Below the pieces are notes generated by a model. That model was not told the DNA's origin, ran no database searches, and worked only from the letters and a program-made list of their open reading frames with translations. From Clostridiales bacterium (GTDB lineage Bacteria; Bacillota; Clostridia; Oscillospirales; Oscillospiraceae), in NCBI GenBank assembly GCA_020861055.1, contig JAJBTD010000094.1, positions 1-10,013 on the forward strand: a stretch of DNA of 10,013 nt. Reading direction: 5' to 3'. How positions within the stretch are numbered: the stretch's first letter is position 1; each line of letters begins with the position of its first letter. The translations under genes and the position numbers were made by a program. Positions 5,584-10,013 of this stretch are shown here, in pieces.

Positions 5584-6576
5584 ATGAAAATTTTATTCTA
5601 CGGCGCAAGAGACTACGACCACCTGTACTTTGACCCCCTGGCGGCGGAGGGGGACGATGACTGCTCCATTGACTTCCAGCCCACCAACCTGGACGGGCAC
5701 ACGGCGGCTCTGGCACAAGGCTATGAGGCGGTGTGCATTTTCGTCAATGCCGACTGTGGCCGGACGGTACTGGAGGTTCTGGCCGAGGCCGGGGTGAAGC
5801 TGGTGCTGCTCCGGTGCGCCGGGTACAACAACGTGGACGTGTCAGCGGCGAAGAAGCTGGGCGTCGCCGTCCTCCGGGTGCCGGGGTACAGCCCGGAGGC
5901 GGTGGCGGAGTTCGCCATGGCGCTGGCCCTGGCGGGTTGCCGGCACATCCACAAGGCCTATATCAAGGTGCGCAACAACAACTTTGCCCTGGACGGTCTG
6001 CTGGGCCGGAACCTCCACGGGGGGACGGCGGGCATCGTGGGCACCGGCAAAATCGGCGCGGCCATGGCCCGCATCTGCCACGGCTTCGGCATGGAGGTGC
6101 TGGGCTGCGACAGCTGGCGCAACCCGGCCCTGGAGGGGATCGTGACCTATGTGGGGCTGGAGGCGCTGCTCCGGCGGAGCGACCTGGTGAGCCTCCACTG
6201 TCCTCTGACAGAGGACAACTACCACATGCTAAACGGCGAGACTCTGGGGTGGATGAAGGATACCGCCATTCTGGTAAACACCAGCCGGGGCCAGCTCATC
6301 GACACGGACGCTCTGCTGGACCACCTCCGGAGGCACCGGTTCGGGGCGGTGGCTCTGGACGTGTACGAAAATGAGGAGGAGCAGGTCTTTGAAGACCTGT
6401 CGGACGACATCCTGGCTAACGACAAGGTGGCGCTGCTGCTGGCCTATCCCAACGTCATCGTCACCAGCCATCAGGCATTTTTCACCCACACCGCCCTCAG
6501 GGCGATTGCGGAGACCACCCTGGAAAACGCCAAGTCTTTTCAGCAGGGCGGGCCGCTGCCGAACCGGGTGGAGTGA
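5584..6576 (+). CDS. ldhA: D-lactate dehydrogenase (D-2-hydroxyacid dehydrogenase family)
   Basis: A 330-residue NAD-dependent D-2-hydroxyacid dehydrogenase that would reduce pyruvate to D-lactate and reoxidise NADH in fermentation. It begins like LdhA (MKILFYGARDYD) and carries LLRCAGYNNVD (75-85), the Rossmann motif GTGKIG (153-158) followed by D176 at the end of the second strand (NAD preference), and NTSRGQLID (232-240). The catalytic residues R235, E264 and H296 fall at the same numbers as in well-studied D-lactate dehydrogenases. The length is also that of the family (about 330). The ATG at 5584 has AGGAAAGGGG (5565-5574) 9 nt upstream; the in-frame ATG at 5539 lacks a site. It stands alone between the secG terminator and a non-coding stretch. 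Another 2-hydroxyacid substrate cannot be excluded. Confidence 0.9.
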   Translation: MKILFYGARDYDHLYFDPLAAEGDDDCSIDFQPTNLDGHTAALAQGYEAVCIFVNADCGRTVLEVLAEAGVKLVLLRCAGYNNVDVSAAKKLGVAVLRVPGYSPEAVAEFAMALALAGCRHIHKAYIKVRNNNFALDGLLGRNLHGGTAGIVGTGKIGAAMARICHGFGMEVLGCDSWRNPALEGIVTYVGLEALLRRSDLVSLHCPLTEDNYHMLNGETLGWMKDTAILVNTSRGQLIDTDALLDHLRRHRFGAVALDVYENEEEQVFEDLSDDILANDKVALLLAYPNVIVTSHQAFFTHTALRAIAETTLENAKSFQQGGPLPNRVE

Positions 6577-6618
6577 GGGTCGGCGGTGGGGAAAATGCGC
6601 CTCCGCCCACGGACATCG

Positions 6619-6657
6619 TTCACAAATCGTTCCCAAACTCCTCACAAATTCTTCATG
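6619..6657 (+). promoter_or_regulatory. Pho-box-like array: four hexamers at 11-bp period
   Basis: TTCACA (6619-6624), TTCCCA (6630-6635), CTCACA (6641-6646) and TTCATG (6652-6657) start exactly 11 bp apart. The first three units share the longer pattern yTCmCAAA. This matches the known design of PhoP/PhoB-type response-regulator sites: hexamers such as TT(A/C/T)ACA on one helix face, four copies for two dimers. The array ends 20 bp before an extended -10 and so would cover the -35 position, as expected for activation. The link to phosphate is inferred. Confidence 0.6.
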
Positions 6658-6674
6658 CACTTTCGGGGCGGCTC

Positions 6675-6683
6675 TGGTATACT
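6675..6683 (+). promoter_or_regulatory. Extended -10 promoter downstream of the 11-bp repeat array
   Basis: TG (6675-6676), one base, then TATACT (6678-6683). There is no good -35 hexamer at 16-18 bp, where the fourth repeat unit and its flank lie, which is typical for activator-dependent promoters. The predicted start of transcription is around 6688-6691, more than 220 nt before the next gene. Confidence 0.6.
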
Positions 6684-6689
6684 TCTCAT

Positions 6690-6790
6690 TGTCAGGAACG
6701 AAGCATTCAACAAACATCCTCCTTTCTTTTCTCTCTCTTTTCTCTCTCAATGCACAGCCCGGCGGGATCAACTCGCCGGGCTGTGTATTT
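6690..6790 (+). ncRNA. Candidate small RNA with CU-rich, anti-SD-like tract
   Basis: The stretch between the extended -10 promoter (6678-6683) and a GC-rich hairpin (6753-6785) defines a transcript of about 100 nt with no credible reading frame. From 6717 to 6748 every base is a pyrimidine (32 nt). This tract opens with CCTCCTTTCT (6718-6727), the same ten bases as the 3' end of 16S rRNA that pairs with Shine-Dalgarno sequences. Trans-acting small RNAs of Firmicutes commonly use unpaired C/U-rich segments to cover ribosome binding sites. The alternative is a long 5' leader of the NYN gene with a hairpin inside it. Expression and targets are unproven. Confidence 0.42.
6749..6790 (+). terminator. 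Hairpin terminator after the candidate small RNA
   Basis: A perfect 12-bp stem, CACAGCCCGGCG (6753-6764) with CGCCGGGCTGTG (6774-6785), closes a 9-nt loop. The flanking AATG/TATT can extend it by four pairs (one of them G-T). The trailing TATTT is a weak T-tract, so termination may be partial. It could also be the terminator of the lactate dehydrogenase transcript, whose stop is 172 nt upstream. Confidence 0.65.
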
Positions 6791-6836
6791 GTGCGGTCTG
6801 GGGCTCCCCGTCCATCCGCCCATTTTTCAGAAAGGA

Positions 6837-6866
6837 CTGCCCTTCCGGACGAAACCATGCTATAAT
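6837..6866 (+). promoter_or_regulatory. Promoter of the NYN-domain gene
   Basis: A consensus TATAAT (6861-6866) is preceded by TG plus one base (6858-6860), an extended -10. The -35 is weak (CTGCCC, 6837-6842, 18-bp spacing). It is 52 nt ahead of the ATG and downstream of the hairpin at 6753-6785, so the NYN gene has its own transcription start. Confidence 0.7.
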
Positions 6867-6918
6867 AGGGGCAGCAATCGCGGGATCGCCCCGCAAAATC
6901 GGATAAAGGAAAGACTGC

Positions 6919-7692
6919 ATGGAAAATTTACAGAAGATCGCCGTCCTCATCGATGCGGACAACACCCAGCTCTCCAAGATGGAGGCGCTGCTCCACGAGG
7001 TGTCCACCTATGGCCGCATCGTGCTGAAAAAGGCCTACGGCAACTGGAAAAAGCCGGCGCTGAAAAACTGGGAAAACGAGGTCAAGCGGCTCGCCATCAA
7101 GGCGGAGCAGCAGTTTGACTATGTGGCGGGCAAGAACACCACGGACATCGCCCTGTCCATCGACGCCATGGACCTGCTCCACGAGCGGACCTACGACGCC
7201 TTTGTGCTGGTCTCCAGCGACAGCGACTATACCCCCCTGGCCATCCGGCTCCGGGAGTCCGGGGCCTATATCATCGGTGCAGGGGTGACCACCACGCCGG
7301 AGTCCTTTAAGAACGCCTGCGATGACTTCATCCTGCTGGAGTACGTCTCCCAGGCAGAGGAGGGGGAGCCGGCGGAAAAGCCCGCGCCCGAAGCTACCGC
7401 CTCCGGCCAGCGGCAGACCGACCGACGGGGGAGCAAACAGACGCCTCCCGCCCCTCACATCGAGGAGATTCACAACCTCCTGCGCATCGCCTGGGACAGA
7501 TTCCAGGACGACGAGGGTTTCGTCAACGTGGCCTCCGCCGGGCACTACCTCAAGCGGGCCAAGCCGGACTTCAACTGCAAGACCTACGGCTACGCCAAGC
7601 TGTCCGAGCTGCTGACCGCCTTTCCCCAGAAGTATCAGGTGGAACGCAAGGTGCGGGGCAGCGGCACCGCCGTCTATTACAAATGCCGCTAG
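6919..7692 (+). CDS. NYN (LabA/PIN-like) domain protein with C-terminal OST-HTH/LOTUS domain
   Basis: The 257-residue protein has two domains. Residues 5-145 form a NYN domain of the PIN-like ribonuclease superfamily: LIDADN (10-15), TTDIALSIDAMDL (74-86) and LVSSDSDYTPLAIRL (97-111) supply the acidic metal-binding residues (D12, D14, D76, D82, D101, D103). A charged, proline-rich linker (about 146-178) leads to an OST-HTH/LOTUS-like winged helix (about 180-256, with FVNVASAGHYLKRAKPDF and YGYAKLSELLTAF), a fold known to bind RNA. This pairing is the LabA-like arrangement. RNA cleavage is likely from the intact acidic set, but the substrate is unknown. The ATG at 6919 has AAAGGA (6905-6910) 8 nt upstream. 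It is a single-gene unit with its own promoter and terminator. Confidence 0.92.
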   Translation: MENLQKIAVLIDADNTQLSKMEALLHEVSTYGRIVLKKAYGNWKKPALKNWENEVKRLAIKAEQQFDYVAGKNTTDIALSIDAMDLLHERTYDAFVLVSSDSDYTPLAIRLRESGAYIIGAGVTTTPESFKNACDDFILLEYVSQAEEGEPAEKPAPEATASGQRQTDRRGSKQTPPAPHIEEIHNLLRIAWDRFQDDEGFVNVASAGHYLKRAKPDFNCKTYGYAKLSELLTAFPQKYQVERKVRGSGTAVYYKCR

Positions 7693-7696
7693 GGAC

Positions 7697-7733
7697 AAAA
7701 ACGGCTGGCGCAGCAGAGCGTCCAGCCGTTTTT
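7697..7733. terminator. Bidirectional terminator between NYN gene and small membrane protein gene
   Basis: A 12-bp stem, AAAAACGGCTGG (7697-7708) with CCAGCCGTTTTT (7722-7733), encloses 13 nt in which CGC (7709-7711) and GCG (7718-7720) can add three inner pairs past a one-base bulge. Both strands end in five T. It lies between the convergent genes ending at 7692 (plus) and 7757 (minus). Confidence 0.92.
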
Positions 7734-7756
7734 GATTTATTTGGGGGAGAAAGCCG

Positions 7757-8188
7757 TCAGGCGACCGCCCTGTTTTTCCAATACCGCATCTCTCCCACAA
7801 TGCCCACCACAATGGAGATCACAACGACGCAGAACCAGAAGTAGAACTCGTACATCGTCGTGTAAAATCCGACGCCGCTGTCATAGGGGATCTCCTGATA
7901 GGTGAGCTTATTTACCGGGATGCTCAGAAGCAGGCCCAGGAAATAGCCTGTCGTCATGCAGCCTGCGGCGATATTGTAATTGAGCAGCCGGACAATGAGC
8001 ACCGGGACCCAGTAAAAGAGAAAGCCCCTGTTCGCCGCCCAGTCGAAGGGATAAAAGGGGTTGTCCGTCCCCATGGTCGCCACAATCAGCAGATAGAGCA
8101 GGTAAAACACCAGAAACACCAGCATATGGACGGCGGCGCCGGCGAAGCGGTGCTGACGGCCCTTTTCAATCAAATCGGTCCTTTTCAT
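7757..8188 (-). CDS. Small integral membrane protein of unknown function
   Basis: A 143-residue protein that I do not recognise. About four hydrophobic segments are visible: residues 17-38 (rich in Leu/Phe/Tyr), about 52-67 (FLFYWVPVLIV), about 72-92 (GCMTTGYFLGLLLSIPV) and 108-132 (FYFWFCVVVISIVVGIVG). It has a basic N-terminus (MKRTDLIEKGRQHR) and a short basic C-terminal tail, consistent with both ends in the cytoplasm. No catalytic motif or signal peptidase site is seen. The ATG at 8188 follows AAAGGAG at a spacing of about 9 nt; an in-frame TTG at 8215 lies before that site and is rejected. It has its own promoter and shares a terminator with the convergent NYN gene, so it stands alone. 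The gene is less GC-rich than its neighbours. Confidence 0.8.
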   Translation of the reverse strand: MKRTDLIEKGRQHRFAGAAVHMLVFLVFYLLYLLIVATMGTDNPFYPFDWAANRGFLFYWVPVLIVRLLNYNIAAGCMTTGYFLGLLLSIPVNKLTYQEIPYDSGVGFYTTMYEFYFWFCVVVISIVVGIVGEMRYWKNRAVA

Positions 8189-8238
8189 CCTTTGCAGCTC
8201 CTTTCCAGGTACCAAATCAGCTAATATCCTCTTTTTTT

Positions 8239-8267
8239 AGTATAACGGACATCGCCCACATATGCAA
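8239..8267 (-). promoter_or_regulatory. Promoter of the small membrane protein gene
   Basis: On the minus strand TTGCAT (8267-8262), 17 bp, then TATACT (8244-8239). It is 50 nt ahead of the ATG at 8188. Confidence 0.75.
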
Positions 8268-8285
8268 ACAGTTGAGCAAAACTGT
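8268..8285. promoter_or_regulatory. Inverted repeat abutting the -35 of the membrane protein gene
   Basis: ACAGTT (8268-8273) and AACTGT (8280-8285) form a perfect 6-bp inverted repeat with a 6-bp gap. The repeat directly touches the upstream edge of the TTGCAT -35. The position suits an activator or repressor site; the regulator is unknown. A second, tight GC hairpin (GTGTGC 8299-8304 with GCACAC 8308-8313) lies further upstream. Confidence 0.35.
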
Positions 8286-8337
8286 AAGAAGTTTTAAGGT
8301 GTGCGCGGCACACGATGGAGCGCTGCACCATACGACA

Positions 8338-8375
8338 GGAAAACGCCGCTGCGGAGCGATACCGCAGCGGCGTTT
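8338..8375 (-). terminator. Terminator of asnS
   Basis: A perfect 14-bp stem, AAACGCCGCTGCGG (8341-8354) with CCGCAGCGGCGTTT (8362-8375), closes a 7-nt loop 25 nt past the asnS stop on the minus strand. The exit sequence on that strand is TTTT followed by CC, a short T-tract compensated by a very stable stem. Confidence 0.82.
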
Positions 8376-8400
8376 CTCTCGTTGATACAGACAGTTTTTC

Positions 8401-9795
8401 TCAGAAATCCGCGCTGCCCACAGTGCGGGGATGGGGCAGAACGTCCCGGATGTTGGAGATGCCGGTTAAATACATGATGAGCCGCTCAAAGCCCAGGCCG
8501 AACCCGGCGTGGCGGCAGCTGCCGTAGCGCCGGAGGTCGAGATACCACCAGTAGTCCTCCTGCTTCAGCCCCAGCTCGTCCATCCGGGCCTGGAGCAGGT
8601 CCAGCCGCTCCTCCCGCTGGCTGCCGCCGATGATCTCCCCGATGCCGGGCACCAGGCAGTCCGCCGCAGCCACCGTCTTGCCGTCCTCGTTCATCCGCAT
8701 ATAGAACGCCTTGATCTCCTTGGGATAGTCGGTGACGAACACCGGGCGCTTGAAGTATTCCTCGGTGAGATACCGCTCGTGCTCCGTCTGAAGGTCACAG
8801 CCCCAGGAGACGGGGTAGTCGAACTTCCTGCCGGACTTCCGGAGGATGTCCACCGCCTCGGTGTAGCTCACCCGGCCAAACTCGGAGGAGGCAACGTGCT
8901 CCAGTCGCTGCACCAGCCCCTTGTCCACAAAGGAGTTGAAGAAGGTCATCTCCTGGGGGCATTTCTCCATGACGGTGCGGATGACGTATTTCAGCATCTC
9001 CTCCGCCAGATCCATATCGTCGTCCAGGTCGGCAAAAGCGATCTCCGGCTCGATCATCCAGAACTCGGCGGCGTGGCGCTGGGTGTTGGAGTTCTCCGCC
9101 CGGAAGGTGGGGCCGAAGGTGTAGACGTTGCCAAAGGCCATGCAGAAGCTCTCCACGTTCAGCTGGCCGGAGACGGTCAGGTTGGCGGGCTTGCCGAAGA
9201 AGTCCTTGCTGTAGTCCACCGTGCCGTCCGGGAGCCGGGGCGGATTGTCCATGTCCAGGGTGGTCACCTGGAACATCTCCCCTGCGCCCTCGCAGTCGGA
9301 GGCGGTGATGATGGGGGTATTGACATAGACGAAGCCCTTGTCTTGGAAGAAGCAGTGGATGGCGTGGGCGGCCACGGAGCGCACCCGGAAGGCGGCGGAG
9401 AACAGATTCGTCCGGGGCCGCAGGTGCTGGATGGTGCGCAGGTACTCCACCGTATGCCGCTTCTTTTGCAGGGGATAGTCCGGGGCGGAGACGCCCTCCA
9501 CCTGGATATCGGCGGCCTTCAGCTCGAAGGGCTGCTTGGCCTCCGGGGTCAGGACGAACACGCCCTGAATGACGAAGGAAGCCCCTACATTCTGATGGAT
9601 GATCTCGTCATAGTTGGCGATCTTCTCCTTCTCCGCCACCACCTGGAGGGGGGAGAAGCAGCTGCCGTCGTTCAGGGATAAAAAAGCAAAGCTCTTGAGG
9701 TTGCGAATGGTTCTGGCCCAGCCGCAGACGGTAATGGTCTTACCTTCATAGAGGGGGCCGTCCGCATAGAGCCGGGAGATGGTGATGCGCTCCAA
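8401..9795 (-). CDS. asnS: Asparaginyl-tRNA synthetase
   Basis: A 464-residue class IIb aminoacyl-tRNA synthetase that charges tRNA(Asn) with asparagine using ATP in the cytoplasm. The N-terminal OB-fold anticodon-binding domain covers about residues 18-105 (ITVCGWARTIRNLKSFAFLSLNDGS), then the catalytic core: motif 1 region HAIHCFFQDKGFVYVNTPII, motif 2 FRAENSNTQRHAAEFWMIEPE (231-251) and motif 3 GFGLGFERLIMYLTG (431-445), followed by NIRDVLPHPRT. The DNPPRLPDGTVDYSKDF insertion (about 183-199) and the motif 2 loop separate it from aspartyl-tRNA synthetase. The start is TTG at 9795: the frame is closed by a stop three codons upstream and AGGAG lies 9 nt before it, so no ATG alternative exists there. 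Monocistronic, with its own promoter and terminator and no T-box leader. Confidence 0.97.
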   Translation of the reverse strand: MERITISRLYADGPLYEGKTITVCGWARTIRNLKSFAFLSLNDGSCFSPLQVVAEKEKIANYDEIIHQNVGASFVIQGVFVLTPEAKQPFELKAADIQVEGVSAPDYPLQKKRHTVEYLRTIQHLRPRTNLFSAAFRVRSVAAHAIHCFFQDKGFVYVNTPIITASDCEGAGEMFQVTTLDMDNPPRLPDGTVDYSKDFFGKPANLTVSGQLNVESFCMAFGNVYTFGPTFRAENSNTQRHAAEFWMIEPEIAFADLDDDMDLAEEMLKYVIRTVMEKCPQEMTFFNSFVDKGLVQRLEHVASSEFGRVSYTEAVDILRKSGRKFDYPVSWGCDLQTEHERYLTEEYFKRPVFVTDYPKEIKAFYMRMNEDGKTVAAADCLVPGIGEIIGGSQREERLDLLQARMDELGLKQEDYWWYLDLRRYGSCRHAGFGLGFERLIMYLTGISNIRDVLPHPRTVGSADF

Positions 9796-9862
9796 TATAA
9801 CTCACTCCTATCCGTCGGAAACGATTTTTCAAGGGCCGTCCGGCGGTCAAACTCATGGGACA

Positions 9863-9891
9863 ATTATATACGGATTTCCCTGTTTTGGCAA
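9863..9891 (-). promoter_or_regulatory. Promoter of asnS
   Basis: On the minus strand TTGCCA (9891-9886), 17 bp and a perfect TATAAT (9868-9863). The implied leader is only about 60 nt, too short for a T-box riboswitch, and no specifier or antiterminator structure is seen. Confidence 0.85.
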
Positions 9892-9895
9892 GGGA

Positions 9896-10013
9896 TTTGA
9901 CGAAGGGTGGCCGATATCTGCGTCTGACGGCATAGGGGAGCGGGCAGGGCCCGGCGGGACGCGGCGGCCCCAGCGCACCCCCCCCCCACGACGGGGGGGG
10001 GACCGAACGCTGG
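9896..10013. other. GC-rich window end with poly-C/poly-G fold-back
   Basis: No gene is supported in the last ~110 bases. The sequence becomes extremely GC-rich and ends with CCAGCG (9970-9975), ten C (9978-9987), ACGAC, nine G (9993-10001) and CGCTGG (10008-10013). The outer hexamers and the homopolymers are mutually complementary, making a self-complementary end. This is more like a sequencing or assembly fold-back than a functional element. Confidence 0.55.

Noticed and set aside
6229..6858. Minus-strand frame with GGAGG at 6722-6718 directly before an ATG at 6717
   Set aside because: The GGAGG touches the ATG with no spacer, and the translation is an antisense shadow of ldhA. The GGAGG is simply the complement of the pyrimidine tract.
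8509..9681. A 390-codon plus-strand open frame
   Set aside because: It is fully antisense to asnS, arises from high GC, has a repetitive Gly/Val/Leu/His composition, and has no family features.
9796..9862. T-box riboswitch or leader peptide for asnS
   Set aside because: The leader is only about 60 nt and shows neither a specifier loop nor an antiterminator; the short frame here runs into asnS out of phase without a ribosome binding site.

Overview
The window looks like chromosomal DNA of a GC-rich Gram-positive anaerobe, most likely a Clostridia member of the Oscillospiraceae type (Flavonifractor/Oscillibacter-like). That placement is an inference. It rests on strong AGGAGG-type ribosome binding sites, TTGnnn-17-TATAAT promoters, a YtrA-type GntR/ABC-2 operon, a bifunctional BirA, a fermentative D-lactate dehydrogenase and high third-position GC. 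No mobile element, CRISPR array, tRNA or rRNA was found.

Layout, left to right. (1) 144-845: an OmpR/PhoB-type response regulator with no sensor kinase beside it in the window. (2) 882-1896: a divergent HxlR regulator and flavin-reductase-like protein sharing a palindromic operator; this block is visibly less GC-rich than its surroundings and may be acquired. (3) A 13-bp hairpin terminator (1970-2007) separates it from a tightly coupled minus-strand operon, GntR regulator -> ABC ATPase -> ABC-2-type permease (3884 down to 2029), whose promoter carries a tandem 9-bp repeat. (4) 4058-5050: birA, with its own extended -10 promoter. (5) 5202-5438: secG with its own promoter and a textbook terminator. 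(6) 5584-6576: a D-lactate dehydrogenase. (7) 6577-6918: a 342-base region without a gene that holds dense regulatory structure. (8) 6919-7692: a NYN (PIN-like) ribonuclease-fold protein with a C-terminal OST-HTH/LOTUS-like domain. (9) 7757-8188 minus: a small membrane protein of unknown function. (10) 8401-9795 minus: asnS, starting at TTG, followed by a 14-bp hairpin terminator and preceded by a near-consensus promoter. The last ~110 bases are GC-rich and end in a poly-C/poly-G fold-back that looks like an assembly or contig-edge problem.

The most interesting spot is 6619-6790. Four hexamers (TTCACA, TTCCCA, CTCACA, TTCATG) lie exactly 11 bp apart, as in PhoP/PhoB boxes. They sit just upstream of an extended -10 (TGG-TATACT). 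The predicted transcript is only about 100 nt long. It carries an uninterrupted 32-nt pyrimidine tract that begins with the same ten bases as the 16S rRNA anti-Shine-Dalgarno tail (CCTCCTTTCT), and it ends in a 12-bp GC hairpin. This reads as a candidate response-regulator-activated small RNA that could pair with ribosome binding sites. The PhoB-like regulator at the left end is a conceivable activator, but nothing in the sequence proves the link.

Most other genes are housekeeping and monocistronic: biotin ligation, Sec export, NADH reoxidation and Asn-tRNA charging. The stress and transport modules between them (HxlR/flavin reductase, GntR/ABC) each carry their own local regulator.
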